Origin: Trogon surrucura
Taxonomy: Eukaryota > Chordata > Aves > Trogoniformes > Trogonidae
Assembly (NCBI GenBank): GCA_020746105.1
Contig: CM036618.1
Coordinates: 19,709,001 to 19,773,000 of the forward strand
Length of the DNA stretch: 64,000 bases
Reading direction: 5' to 3'
Part shown: piece after piece, positions 23,385-35,661 of the stretch
How the letters are laid out: every line of letters begins with the position of its first letter
How positions within the stretch are numbered: position 1 is the first letter of the stretch
Program-made: the position numbers and the translations under genes
The notes under the pieces: model-generated
Seen by the model: the letters and a program-made list of their open reading frames with translations, nothing else
Told to the model about the DNA's origin: nothing
Databases searched by the model: none

Positions 23385-26300
23385 TTGCAAATGCTATTTT
23401 GGTGTTGAAACGATTCTTTTAAGCACAGTGACAAAATATTGTTTTGATAGTGTTGCTTAATTTTGTTTTGACTATTCAAATATCACACATTTTACAGTAT
23501 ATGTGACATACTCAAACATTTACAGCAAATATCATGGCAGAAGAATCTAAAGGAGTTAATCAAAATTACAAAATAGGTGCACAATAATTAATTTCTGAAT
23601 TTTGGTATCATTGGAATGAAATAAGAATGTAAAATTAATTAATTTTTATTTTGTTCTATTGAATACTTTAATGACATAAATGCATCCTCATGAATTATAT
23701 GATCATTATGCAATTTCCATGACCAGAAACAATCACAAGCCCAAATGTTGCTACAAATACCATTACTGTTAATCCTAGTTAAGAGCAATGACCCTTTGTT
23801 GCTGGACGTAAAGGTACACCTTATTCTCAAAATGTGTTAAATCACAACAGTAAAAAATACTGATAAAAGCAAACTCTGGCTATAATTTGGTAGATCTGTG
23901 AAATCTGGCATTAGATAATTATCACTAGCATCAAAAACTTGACATAATGGTAGTTACCAAATTAGTCTTCATTTACTGATTCAGTCCTTCCTTTCATCTT
24001 ACTGGTCTTCTCAGTCTCAGGACTGAGAAATTAAGAACTCTGTTTTTATAGGCAAATAAGCACATCTCAGTTCAAGAAGAATGATATAGTTAGCAAAAAT
24101 GTTTCTGTCAGAAACAAGGCAAACAACTTCTTCTAATGATCAGTGTAGTATGAACTCCTAATTACTGTCCAAGTTAAGCATATTGATTTTCTTCTTCAAC
24201 TTACATAGTTGTTTTAACATGTTATTCAGAACAATTAAAAGTTTAAGGAAACATATTTTGAACAGTAAAAGCTTCATAGCCCCAGAACCTATTGTTAGAT
24301 TCAATAGAACTGTGAAGTTAATTTATATGATGAGAATAATAAAAAGATGACTAATTTGAAAGTCTCTTCTGAGATGAGAAGCAACATAAATTATGTGGCA
24401 CGAGTTAATTTAGAAAAAGAATACTTCCCATAAACATTTGGATGATAAAGTATGAAATAAACCACCGCATTTCTGAAAGACATTTTTAGAATGTAGAGAA
24501 AAAATCATAATGATTTTCCAGATTAACTAAGAGAGGTCTTTTGCAGAATAACTTGCATGTCACTGTGAGCTGAGAAGAAATTGGATTACATGTGTACCAT
24601 GTAACCAGCTATCACATTGGACCTTAACACTGCAGAGTAAACTACAGGTGTAAAAGAATACTAGAAAGGAAATGCTTTACATTTTTAGGAAAATAAAACA
24701 AAACATTTCCTCCTTTTCATCTGAATTTAACTCTGACAAAACTCAGATTAGGATGATGCAGTCAGCTGATGGTGAGGAGCATTACCTCAGGTCTTTTGGG
24801 GTAAACTTAAACTATTCAGATAATTACAAAGACCATTCCCGTTCTTATCAGGTTTGACCTGAGCTATTCCAATGGTGCCCATGAGTAGTTCAGAAACTCC
24901 CAACACTGTGTCTGGACACAGCACTTCCAGCTCCCTCTCATCTACTTTTATGGGGAAAACCTGAAAGACATGGTAGAGATACTATAAAAGCTAAGCAGTT
25001 TCAAAATTCAGAGAGAAAGAAAAAAAAACTGTTAAGGGAGAAGCAACAGAGACAAGGAAAGATGAAGAAATGAGATCTAGAAACTTTTCTGGGGGAGATT
25101 TCAGAGAAGAAATATTGAAAAGTGAAGGAAAACAGTGGAAGGTTTTAGGGGATTAAAATGATGCATTTCTCTCTCCTTGGTTTCTGTGAGGTATTCTATA
25201 GTAAATATCATATACAACATGGAATTATATGACTCTAAGGATTTATGCTGTACAGTCTACTGCTTTCAATGAGTACTGCTTTGTTAAGAAAATATGTTGA
25301 CCCTGGAACAACACAGAGAAGTGGCAATAAGGCATTTTAAAAGCTTTTCTGCTGAGAACCAGTTGGACTGAATGAGTTACCTTGGACCTGATCTTAAAAG
25401 CATTTATAAAAGATCCCATAGCTATAAATAACAAAATGCCCTGAATTTTGTTTTCTGTAGGTGAAAATGTTACAGATCTTTGCTGCAATGAAAAAAAGAC
25501 GATGTTCGCATATGTGCTGTGTCTGCACACTGCATTTTCACAGCAGCACCTGAGGCAGATGAGAATTCAGATCCAGCACAGAGAGTCTTTATTGTAGCCG
25601 GCAACAGAAAGGCTGGCAGTGGGGGCCACAAGGGCTATCTAGCTCTGCTCTCAGGGCCTTCGACCTCATTAGAAGGAACTGACTGCTAAAAAATGTATTT
25701 GGTTTCATTGAGTTTGTAAGACTGCAAAACATTACAAAATCCTAAAGAAAAACCATAAACTTGAATCCCTCTGAAACATAATTTACTTTTTCTACCAAAT
25801 CTCCACTAAACGCACTAACTGCAAACTGATGGATTGACAGATTTATCCCCACAATTCATTTCTGCTCCATGGCTTAAGAAGAATTAGTATTTCTTAGCCA
25901 ATCAAACAACCTGTAATAATTGTTTCTGTTTCAGACCTGGTTTAGCTTTCATTTCTTTTAAATGGCAGCATTTGCACTAATATATTTTAAAGTCACTCAA
26001 CAAGTATTTCTTGGCAAACACAATCTTTGTTTCTTTGTTATTATTGTTTTCTTTAATAGGAATTTAAAATCCGATTTAGAATTCCAAATAGATCTTTAAC
26101 TAGGAACTTCTGTTTCTAATGTAAAATTTGTAGATGGTCCCATTCACATTCTATATTTTAAAGATAAGGAATAAGGGAAAATACACCTTTTAAGAGGTGG
26201 AATGGCATAGAAGGACTAACTCGATATATCATCTGAAGTGGGTTTGAATTACCCTTGCCATTCACACTCCCACAGCACTGACCACCTGTGTAGCACATCT

Positions 26301-28161
26301 CTCTTTTGGCAGTGGTAACCTCCTTGGTTTGGTAACCTCTGCCATTCATCTGGTGTAGCTAAGAGAAGCCATTAGTGCCGCTGCAGTGTGTGGCTGCAAT
26401 GGCAGGTTCCACACCAGAGCCGTCCCTTTCCTGCTGATGGATGTGGGGAGAGGTGCCAGCTTGTCTGGGCACTTCAGCAGAGGGAGATTTTTAGCCACTT
26501 CCCTGTTTCATACTATCCATCAAAACTACCCATGAATTAAAAGATCAAAATTAGTCATCAAAACAGGAGAGATCTGTTCATTTGTTGTTGCACATATACT
26601 CCTCTACCAGGTAAGATCTACATTTTGTCAAAGAAAGTAAGCAAATATTTTCTTTCTTGATATGTCCTTCAAAACCTGAATTTTTTCATCTAATACATGT
26701 AAGTTTCACAACAGTTCTCAAAATGAAACTCTGAGGAAAGAAACAGGAATTTAAAATAATTTCAATCACTAAAAGGTTCTGATCAGAAATTCTCCATTTG
26801 TCTCTACAGCAAAATTTCACTCAGCTTCTGATTTTGCCAAAAAAAAAAGGTGCTGAGGTTTTCTTGATGCATAGATAAACTTCTTCTCCCTGGATGCAAA
26901 GTCACCATCTTCTTTTTCTTCCATAAGGATTTTGTGAAATACACACACAAAAAAAGCCCCTACCAAATATAGAGAAAGAGTAAACATGGCTTATGTTTAT
27001 TTGTGTTTAAAAACATTTATGTATGTTTTATGATTCAAAAATGTTGGAGGCATTGGAGAAGCCCTCATGGCTTCAGTGGGCTTTGGCTTGGCGCCATGGC
27101 TTACTTGTGTAAACATATGTTCATGTTACTTGTCCTTGTTTTGACCTGAAATGGAAAAGGGACTGTTTGTAGGGTACTATAGACACTACGGGGATTGCAG
27201 CTGAGGTGTGAGATGAGTCTGAACCATGTTCATGAAGACAGAATGCTTGGAGACGGAGAAACACATGAGAAGAAGAGGCTATGAGAGAGGGAGTTAGAAT
27301 AAATGCATTTTTAATGGGGATATGGAAAAGGGGAGAGGAAGGTACCAAAGGTAGTAGCAGTAGCTGGGGAGATGGAAAAGATGCAAATTTCTCGATGGAG
27401 TGGGAGGAGGTTTCCGTTTGCTGCAGTCATTCAAAACTCAGATGGAATGAGATCAACGGGAAGAGAAAAGCTCTGCTCAGCTCTCTGGTAGAAAAGAGGA
27501 TTCTTCCAAATCCCTCCCTGCTACAGTACACTATGGTGGAGACATTCAAACAAATAAAAAGTTCTGTTTAGTTTTACCCAGTAAAGCTTTCCGAAGCCAG
27601 CACTTTTGATTCTGTATTATCAGTTTAGAAATATCAGAAAAATGGGAAGATATAGATAGGGGCTGCATTATTTCAGGTATTATCTGTGGGGGTTATAACA
27701 GGTTATTATTTATGACTTTTCAAACAACAACACACACACTGGTTGTTTCCTGCACAAATACAGCAAATACAATTTTGAAAACAGCCTCTCTTTTGTGCTT
27801 CCACTGTTAGTCAAGACTAAATATTAACCCCCTCAAATAATGCTCCCCCCAGCCATTATATTACAGTTTAGTTACACCCCAAGTATGACTTTACATTTCC
27901 CTTGTTACATGAAACTCTCACTCTGCAGATTCTATATGCTATATTTGGCAATATAATTACTGTTGCCTTAAGCACTTTCTTCCCCATAGAATATTTCCTC
28001 CTCATTTATATTATTACATTCCAAGAGAGTTTTCAGGAGCCATAGTGAGTTTCCTTGTATTGCCTCCAAAAAAAAAGCCTTGCTTAGGCTATAGCTTCTG
28101 GACTATAATAGCGACAAGCCACAGATGTTTCAGAACTCTGTTTAGGCAACATATAAGTGTA

Positions 28162-28179
28162 ATTGTTGTTGTTGTTGTT
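28162..28179. repeat. (TTG)n trinucleotide repeat
   Basis: Five to six TTG units in a row. Confidence 0.75.
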
Positions 28180-28903
28180 CCTATTGAGACTCTTGGCTAC
28201 AGTTAGGGACAAGGTCCTATTGTGTTAGACTTGATATTCACATGTAATAAAAAAGACAAGCGTACAGTTCCAGACTAATTAATTTAGGGACTGCTCTTGG
28301 CAGGTGCTGAACAGTCATGCTAGCTAGATGAAGCCTTAAGAACCATCTTACACAGCAGTAGCAAAGACACATGCCACCTATAGTAATTTGGGGTTGCCCA
28401 CTGTTCTCCTGTGCTAATGGTATCTAGCATGTATGTGAACGCTTCTGACAAGTAGTTTTATGAAGAGGAAAGTCCATTATTTTTTAAAGTTATTCTTTGA
28501 TGTATTATTTACTGAAAACTCACAATATCCTTGGCTCTGCCCAGCACAAAAATTCTGAATGCATGCAGAGCCCTCTAAGGGGACATGACATCTCATCAGG
28601 TTGGGCTGGGGGTTGCAAGCCCCAGATGGCATATTTCTATTCTACTCTGTCACCTCTCTCTGGGAAGAAATGTGCATCTAGTTGGCCACTTTTCTAAATC
28701 TGAATTCAACATATTATATGCATAATTGATAAACATTTTCTTTGCCATATCAAAACAAGAAGTGGTTGGCAGTCAACTGTTTTATTTTTAAAATAGGCCT
28801 ATATGGCTAACCAGTGCTGTCTCCTTAAGGGAAAATTAAAGAATGCTTTTTCTTGATGTCAAGCCTACACTTTCCAACAAAGAAGGTCTCAGATTAACTT
28901 TTT

Positions 28904-29149
28904 GGCCTTAGATCAGCAATGTACTTGAAAACGTGCTTAACTTTAAGCACTTCCTCAAGTCCCATTGAAGTGTACTGTCAACACTCAACAAATAATAAAT
29001 CGTAACAACATTTGAAGCTAAGCCACTTTCCTTTCAGAAAGCTACATGATAATGCCATAGAGCAAATATTATATGCAAAAAATATTTCTTTGTGAAGTCA
29101 CTCAATGGTACTTCATCAAGGGCTTAAATGTTTTGCTGAACTAGGGTTT
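28904..29149. mobile_element. Ancient palindromic MITE-like element, both ends present
   Basis: The left end reads GGCCTTAGATCAGCAATGTA then CTTGAAAACGTGCTTAACTT and TAAGCACTTCCTCAAGTCCCA. The right end reads GGCTTAAATGTTTTGCTGAA then CTAGGGTTTC. The reverse complement of the right end lines up with the left end, giving decayed terminal inverted repeats of about 30 bp around roughly 190 bp. The motif set (AGCAAAGCACTTAAGCACGT-like arm, AACTTTAAGCAC, AGTCCCATTGA) is that of an abundant palindromic repeat of turtles, crocodilians and birds. I do not recall a firm family name. No coding capacity. Confidence 0.6.
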
Positions 29150-29206
29150 CAAATGGGTTTATATAATACAAGAAGATCGAATTGCAATGTGTGTTTTTCA
29201 AAATGT

Positions 29207-29250
29207 TGGCCTGATCCTGAAAATTACTGGGTGAGTAATTTAATCAGTGT
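29207..29250. repeat. Second palindromic-element arm
   Basis: GGCCTGATCCTGAAAATTAC followed by GGGTGAGTAATTTAATCAG matches the arm type 'GGCCTGATCCTGCAAA ... TGAGTAATCCCATTGA' known from amniote palindromic repeats. It lies 57 bp after the previous element, so it may be an independent insertion or a tail of a nested one. Confidence 0.5.
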
Positions 29251-31998
29251 TTTCAAAGTGTAAGTGTAGGCTGCAGCAGAAGCCAGAAGGCAAAGGTGTC
29301 AAATCCCATTAACAAGTATAATAAGTAGTATAGGTGATTACGGTAGCTTGCTGAGTACCTGCTGGGAGATGTTGACCTTGAGGAACGGAATGCTCTGTGC
29401 TTCCCAGAAGACACTTGCACCAGGTGGAATAAGAATAATGGAAAAAAGTATCCTCACTACTCATCAAACAGATGCTTATTTTTTGTGAAGCTTATAAGGC
29501 AAAACTGCAGTTGTGGCTCTTTGCCTCAGTAGGAGCTGAAGTTCCCAATATACTACAGTGCTGGATGTTTGGCTGAATGTCTAAGCATCTGGAGTTTTTT
29601 CATTTAATATAGATGACATTTTTAAGGAATGCCTGTACTAAATAACATTGCCCTTTAGAAGCAGGCTAAATTAGCTCATCTTTTGCTCCCACTGGTGCAG
29701 CTAAATTACTAATGCCTCCCAAGCTCACTAGCCTAAAACCAGACCAGGAAAAAAGAAAGCCCCAACAAACCACGTGCTGTGGTGTAGAGTTTTCCTCATT
29801 CTTCACTCTGAAGAACACTGGGAAGCCGATCCAAGGAGCAGCACTGGCTGCTGCCTGTGAAGTGCATTTGTTTGGCTGCCTGTGCTGCCCAGCTGCTCAG
29901 GCTATGGGTCCCACATCACCTCGATGCAGGCGCTGCTCGGCACACTGGCAGAACAGTAAAAAATGATAATGAGAAGTTCTGCAGCCTTCCTGGCTTTTGT
30001 TCTCTAGGGAAAGTTTCCTTTGCTGAGCTTCAAGCCCTTTTGACACACAAGACAGACTACCTGTGCATGTGGGACCAGGAGTTGAGCAGGAGAAGAAAGG
30101 AGGGGAGGAGGGATAGGAGCAAGGCAAGGGAGGGGGAAAAAAAAAAAGCAAATGCCGTTGTGGTTTTTTCACATGGTAATTATTTACTTTTAAACAGCAA
30201 TGTGAAAAGCATGTATGGCTGGAGGTTTGGCACTTCCAATAGTGCTGAGGGGCCACTTTGGGTTCCTCTGCTTTCCTGGAGCATGTAGAAGAAAAGATGC
30301 AAGAAGCCTGTGGGCAAAAGGCCTTGCCCTTGGTCTCAGAGCCCTTTCCCTGTAGCAGGCTAAGCACAATCCCCATACACTCTCCAAGACAGAGATACCT
30401 GATGCAAAACTTGCTGCTGTGTAGGCAGGCTGAAGAGGACCACCTCACAGCCCTTGCATCATCTGAAATGCGTGACACATTCATGTGCAGGTCCTGAAGG
30501 AAAAAAGCAGGCTTGCTGGCTTCTTTTACATTTCTAACAAGGCATGAAGAGAGACAAGTGATATTAAACTATCTGCCTCAAGCCTGCACTGTGCTGGGGG
30601 TGGCAGCCATTCCTAGCTCCAGAGTATAATCTGGGAATGCAGCTGTACCCTTCCTCCGAGTAAGTGTTAGGACATGCTCTGTCAGCTGTGTCCCAGTTCT
30701 GTCCCTTTATTTAGCATTGGAGCATTGTGTGATAGCTCCCAGATATGGGTATGGATGCCCAAGAAAGGCTTTGGGGAATTCTGGTAACTCATGGATGTTG
30801 CTGGGAGTGTAGGTAGGGCTATGCCAGACACCGCTGAGTATGGCTCTGCTGGGTTAGGAAATACAAGAAGCACAGATGTAGAAGGAGCAGAGCTCAGCTG
30901 CTTTGCAGGGGTTGAATACGGAGGTTCAGGGAATATTAGGAAATATGAGCTAACCATAGTTCAGTGTTATAGAGCATAAGCACTCTAGATACTTAGTTGA
31001 TAAAAAATGTATTATTTCAAAGACATGAATTGTGCTGGGTTTCTACAGGGAGGCAAAAGTTCGGCTATACAGAAGATGGTACCTTTTGGTTATTTGGGTT
31101 CTCTTGTCCAAAACGAGGAACCTGCAACTTTCAGAATTTTGTGTTCAGAATTTTTACTATCAGCTAAAAGCACTTTTTCCTTTGGGTTTACTCTCAGAAA
31201 AACTAAAGTCTTGGGGCTGAAGAGCAATGTAGTAATTTAAAAAAGTTAAAAGATCATCTTGAAATAGACTGTGTCTAATTAATTAATTTTTATTATAAGC
31301 AGGTTTAGTCATTAGAAACACAGAAAACTCAGATGAGCAAACAATTAAGAATTCTTAAATTCTAAAAAACTAAAGACAAAAGTATTAGAAAACTAATTTC
31401 AAAATAACAGTTAATATTTTCTGTTTAAAAAAAAAAAGGATCAGTCTTTCCTTCTCTTCCTTTTCCCTTTCCCTCTCCCAAGTTTACAAACTTAATGTGA
31501 GTTTGTGTAAAGACTCATTGTCACTGAATAATTGGTTCCCTCTCTCATGAAATACAGTAAAAACACTTGTCCATCCTTAGCTAAAGAGAGTATCTGTTTT
31601 AAAGCACGCCAGAGGCAGCAGCTGAGCCTACAGGAATTCCCCTCCAGCCTGGGTGCAATCAATATATTAGAGGGCAACTGCCTTGCAATTTTGGCTCTGG
31701 GTAACTCTCTGCCCACTAGTTATTCATGCACGTCTACTTTTAACAAGTACTAAATTGGGAGAACTTAAAATATGACCCTCAGAACAAGTCAGAAGCCAGA
31801 GGAGCCTGTGCTGACACATACAGAGCTGCAACAAAGTTTCCAGTCTCTGATTCTTACTTGCTGTGGAAAAATCAGCACAGATTTAGATTTCCCAACCCAG
31901 CATTACAGGATGGGAGAGATATTGTATGAACACAGATTCACTCTCAACACAGTGAATTAGGGCTGTACTTTAAGACAGAACTATCTTTTTATTCTGCA
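29251..31998. other. Single-copy DNA with a GC-richer patch, no gene supported
   Basis: Between about 29.7 and 30.5 kb base composition rises and stops become rarer on both strands. A 195-codon minus frame (29897-30484) overlaps a 143-codon plus frame (29857-30288) and two others. The minus frame contains FFFPPPLP from an A/G run and has no domain I recognise. There is no CpG cluster, TATA or splice pair convincing enough to call a gene. The remaining part is AT-rich. Confidence 0.45.
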
Positions 31999-32073
31999 TC
32001 TATACAGTCCCTTGCACAGTGGGAGTCCCTGACTGACTCCAGGTCCCACTGTTGTGTGAATAATATCAAAACC
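31999..32073 (+). repeat. Tail of an ancient amniote repeat (SINE or LINE 3' end)
   Basis: CTATACAGTCCCTTGCACAG, TGGGAGTCCCTGACTGACTC and CAGGTCCCACTGTTGTGTGA followed by ATAATATC resembles a common reptile and bird repeat tail of the form GTACAGCGCCTAGCACAATG, GGGTCCTGGTCCATGACTGG, GGCTCCTAGGCGCTAC, TAATA. The comparison is from memory and the family name is uncertain. The 5' portion may lie in the preceding 100-200 bp but is too decayed for me to outline. Confidence 0.5.
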
Positions 32074-34957
32074 AATAACCATTCTGGTTATTTCAAGTAG
32101 GAGCTGGGAGCATAGCTGCTAGTTGCATATTTGATAGCACAAAAGCATTTTGAAAAATCATAAGGAAAAAAGCCACAAACAATCCCAAAACCCCACAAAC
32201 CAAACAGAATAAACTTGATTAAAATGAGCTTTACACCCTCCTGAACAAGTTCTTACCCATTGCTGGCTGGCTGCTCTTTTGCACAGTCCCTCCATCTGCC
32301 TGACAATTCTGCATTTACTTCCACTCTTTATTAAGATTCTTTCAAGTAAAATGCTTTAGAATTTTCATCAAAAAGATAAAGTCTTAGAAGCAGGCATCTT
32401 TAACAGATTTTTATGCTGGTAAGTCTTATGCTGAGATATGGTGAAGAGGCCACCACTTAATTTATATAGGTGTATAATTTAACAAATTGTGAATAAGTAC
32501 GTTTTTACGCTCATGAGCTTGCTTTAACTTTGAATATTCCATTTATAAGATACAACCTAGAATTCTAGTGATTTCTATTTCATAAACCAAAATGAAATAT
32601 TTTGTTTTGTTAACTTATTCTGGAAATCTTTTTCACTACTCTTCATTCATTGCAGTTGTGATGTTACCTTCCTGGGGCATTTCAGGGAGTTTTGAAGTCA
32701 CTTATGTGAGATCTTCTGTATCTCCAGCACATACTCAAGCTGCAGTGTGAAGAAATGCATTGCAGACAAAAAATAAATCACCTGAGTAATTAATATGTGT
32801 TCAGTTAACAATTTTACTCTCACACAAGTTATATTTATTACATTCTTTTTCTCCTTCAGGAAATGAAAAAAAAAAAAAGCAATATTTTCAGACAGACCAA
32901 AATGACATTACTTTAAACCTATGTTTTCTCAAAGGATCTCCTGATTTAAAGGTCTCTCACTGACCTCTCATTGACTTTCTCTAATGTTATATTGTTATGT
33001 TTAACAGAAGATAAAGACAGATTAATAATAACCAATGAATGGAGTACTGAGTCAGGATTGAAAATAACAAGTGTCCTATGCAGGTCGTGTCGTATGTAGT
33101 GTAGGCAAACTGTGAGGAGACAAAGAAGATTAGAGAGCTTAGACAATGAATAAAGAGGAAACGGATCCAGTCCTCTACTTTTAAAGTTGGACTCACATGA
33201 AAACTCAAATGTAACAAATAGTTGAAGCAAATCCGATATGGATAGTTGAAGTAATCCTGAGTTAGTTCAGGATGGGGTTCAGGGTTAGTTCAGAGAGAGT
33301 TCAGACAAACTTCCAAGCACAAATTTGCTTTTCCGTTTATCCAGATACTCCCAGTGGGGAGCTCCTGAGCAGGAAGGTCACCAGCCCTAGCCAGAGCCCA
33401 GATGAATCTGGTGAAAACTCAGTTCAATTCCTCCATCAAGGTAATCCACTTATAAATAAGATGAACAAAATGTCCACGTTGCTGTATTGAAATGTGCCTG
33501 AAGAAAACACAACATTATTCTTACAAATGTATTTTATATGAGATTCAAATTAAGATATGTCACAGGAAAAGACTTCTGAGCAATTTTCTATAGCCAAGAG
33601 GCTTCTGTGAAAGCACTGTGGAGCTGTTATGAATTTGTGCGAGAGGCTGGTGTTGACTCTCTGTCAGGGAGGCAGGTTCAGGGCTGGTTAGCCAGTCCCC
33701 TAGGTAATCTCTCACCAGCACTCCGTAACCGCCTCTGCGCAGAGAACAATAGCTTCGTTTTCCTATTCGTGTATACAGTTGGCATATGCAGAGTGTCAGC
33801 TGTATTTCTGAGTTTTTCAGCTGGAGTTTCTCTGCCGAGAGGGGTCTAACCAGAGCACTGAAGTATCTGTAGATATGCCTGCAGTGACAGACCCGTAGGC
33901 TGCTTGAGATCGAATACTAAAGTGTGATTTATTTCCCCTGGTGAGTCTGGCATGTGTGTTTCAATGTCTGGAATACATACTACATCATTATTAGTGCTCA
34001 ACTGTGTGTTTTAGTAATCTCCTAGGAAACAACGAAAAGGGAGCTTTTGAAATAACCATAATTGTCTAAAGACAAGTATTTACAAATTACAAAGTATTTT
34101 GTTAATAGAGTGCAAGCAGTTCTAATTATAATGCACAAATTCAATGCTAAGGCTGTCAGACCTCTGGAAAATAACAGGGGTTTGACTTCCCAAGAAAGAG
34201 TTTTGCTCTGTAGTTTCTGATCCTTATACTTACTCAGGTTGTGTGCAGGAAGTGCATGAACAAATCCCATTCATAAATAAAGGGATTTGTGTGCCTGCCT
34301 GCTTCCCTCCTTCCTCCCCTGCAGATACCCCTTTTTCAGACTGTGCTCTTTAAAGTTTAGCAAACATGAAAGGAAATTGTTAAACTCTGGTAATTACCCA
34401 AGGATAAAAGTGATGTATCGTTTCAAACAGGATCTCACTCAGCATTAATAATGACAACCCATGTCATTATTAATGGATACGAGAATGAACTGGGGAAAAG
34501 AAAGGTGTGGGTTTTTTTCCTTAGCCATTATGAGTTTTTATCACTTTCCAAAATGAAAAAAAAAAAAAAAAAGAGTAAGAAGATAGGGAAATGTATCTAC
34601 ATTTGTGGAAAAATTCTCACTCATCCACAGTCCCCCCTGTCTGAAACAAGCAAAGTCAAACTACTTCTTCCAAAACTGCCAAATTAATTTAAATTTGTTT
34701 CAAGGGTTGTAAACTAGGTTGTCAATGACTAAAATACCTCAATATTTATCACACAACCCAAAAATAAAAAAAGAGAAAAAATAGGTTTGACATGTAAGCC
34801 ACTAGCAAGGTAACTCAAAAAGACACTGGAGTAGTGCAGAACCATTGTAGATACTTTCTGCTGAGAGGTAAGGTTCAATAACATCTAGAAAATCTGTGTC
34901 TCCTGTTCTTATTTGTGTGCAGTGATGAAGTACCGTCCTAATCACTGAAATTTCTTT
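32074..34957. other. AT-rich single-copy DNA, no gene seen
   Basis: No element or gene recognised. An overlapping pair of minus frames (32946-33230) and a plus frame (33607-33849) are about 80-95 codons and without known domains. A-runs occur near 32.87 and 34.56 kb. Confidence 0.5.
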
Positions 34958-35054
34958 CATAGAATCATAAAATCATAGATTGTCTTACATTGGAAGGGAG
35001 CTTATCATCTAATCCACTCTCCTTGCCATGAGCAGGGATGCCTCACACTAACCA
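34958..35054 (-). mobile_element. CR1 LINE fragment, 3' end only
   Basis: On the plus strand it begins TTCATAGAATCATAAAATCA, then TTGGAAGGGAGCTTATCATC, CCTTGCCATGAGCAGGGATG and CCTCACACTAACC, which is the reverse complement of a CR1 tail of the CCCTGCCCATGGCAGGG type. It is strongly truncated and more diverged than the copies at 6.7 and 48.3 kb. A palindromic element follows only about 60 bp away. Confidence 0.85.
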
Positions 35055-35110
35055 GAATAACAGTAGTTGAATAACTCGGTGAGGGCAGCAGAATCTGATG
35101 CATAACATAT

Positions 35111-35250
35111 AGGGCTCTGATCCAAGAAAGAGCATAAGCAAGTGCTTAAATTCATTCCTTTTTGGGAAAGAATTCTGCACATGCTAGATTTTAAGCATAT
35201 GCCTAAAGTTAAAGTTAAGCATATGGTTAAATGTTTTCTTGAATGGAGGC
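35111..35250. mobile_element. Ancient palindromic MITE-like element, both arms present
   Basis: The left arm reads AGGGCTCTGATCCAAGAAAG, AGCATAAGCAAGTGCTTAAA. The right arm reads TTAAGCATATGCCTAAAGTT, AAGTTAAGCATATGGTTAAA, TGTTTTCTTGAATGGAGGC. Reverse-complementing the right arm gives an AAGAAAACATTTAACCATAT pattern that aligns with the left arm. It belongs to the same family as 28904-29149 but is shorter and keeps a different part of the centre. Confidence 0.6.
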
Positions 35251-35349
35251 TTTCACGATTCAAGGCTTTATAGGGCAATGTATGGCATTTTTGAGGAAAC
35301 CTAAAACATTCTCACTCTTCACAGAAAGACAGAGAAACTGCACAAATCC

Positions 35350-35375
35350 TTTTTTTTTTTTTTTTTTTTTTTTTT
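35350..35375 (-). repeat. Poly(T) run of 26 with a minus-strand AATAAA beside it
   Basis: On the minus strand this is a 26-base A run preceded, 11 bases upstream, by AATAAA (plus-strand TTTATT at 35387-35392). That is the arrangement left when a polyadenylated transcript is copied back into the genome. See the pseudogene entry to the right. Confidence 0.75.
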
Positions 35376-35661
35376 GCAATACCTGATTTATTGAATTCTA
35401 TCAAGGAAGGATAAAGGTTTAACATAAAACCTATGAAGTGCAAGAACAACAAAAACAAAATATTAATCTAGTAAGCTCATTCAATAAGAAGAGCCAGATC
35501 CCCAGAGTTTTCAAAGAAGAGAAATTAGTCCCTAATGCACCCATCAAAGAGAACAGCAGCATTACCTAGTGTGTTTTGTATTAGTCTTTCACTTTATCTC
35601 CTTTACTAGAATTTTTTCTTCTTAACCGTTTTTTTATGTTTGGTGAGAAATTAGGTCATGA
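35376..35661 (-). pseudogene. Possible retroposed 3' UTR (tentative)
   Basis: Read on the minus strand toward the poly(A), this looks like a 3' untranslated region ending in a polyadenylation signal. A short lysine/arginine-rich frame (about 35588-35653, reading PNIKKRLRRKNSSKGDKVKD then a stop) sits at its upstream end, but an in-frame TGA lies three codons before the Asn-Phe-Ser that opens it, so it is not an intact coding end. The source gene is not recognised. The left flank CACAAATC before the T run recurs at 36164-36171, which could mark a target-site duplication and would put the insertion's 5' end near 36163, but eight bases is weak. The right boundary given here is arbitrary. Confidence 0.25.

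Larger units (their letters stand above)
20973..28903. other. AT-rich single-copy DNA, no gene seen
   Basis: Nearly 8 kb with no interspersed element that I recognise and no frame longer than about 96 codons. A-rich and CAA-rich stretches occur near 22.77 and 23.35 kb. A modestly GC-richer patch lies at 25.53-25.69 kb and another at 26.36-26.47 kb, with no CpG cluster. Confidence 0.5.

Noticed and set aside
29897-30484. Longest open frame, 195 codons on the minus strand
   Set aside because: No domain, low-complexity Phe/Pro run from an A/G tract, overlaps long frames on the other strand. Compositional effect is the simplest explanation.
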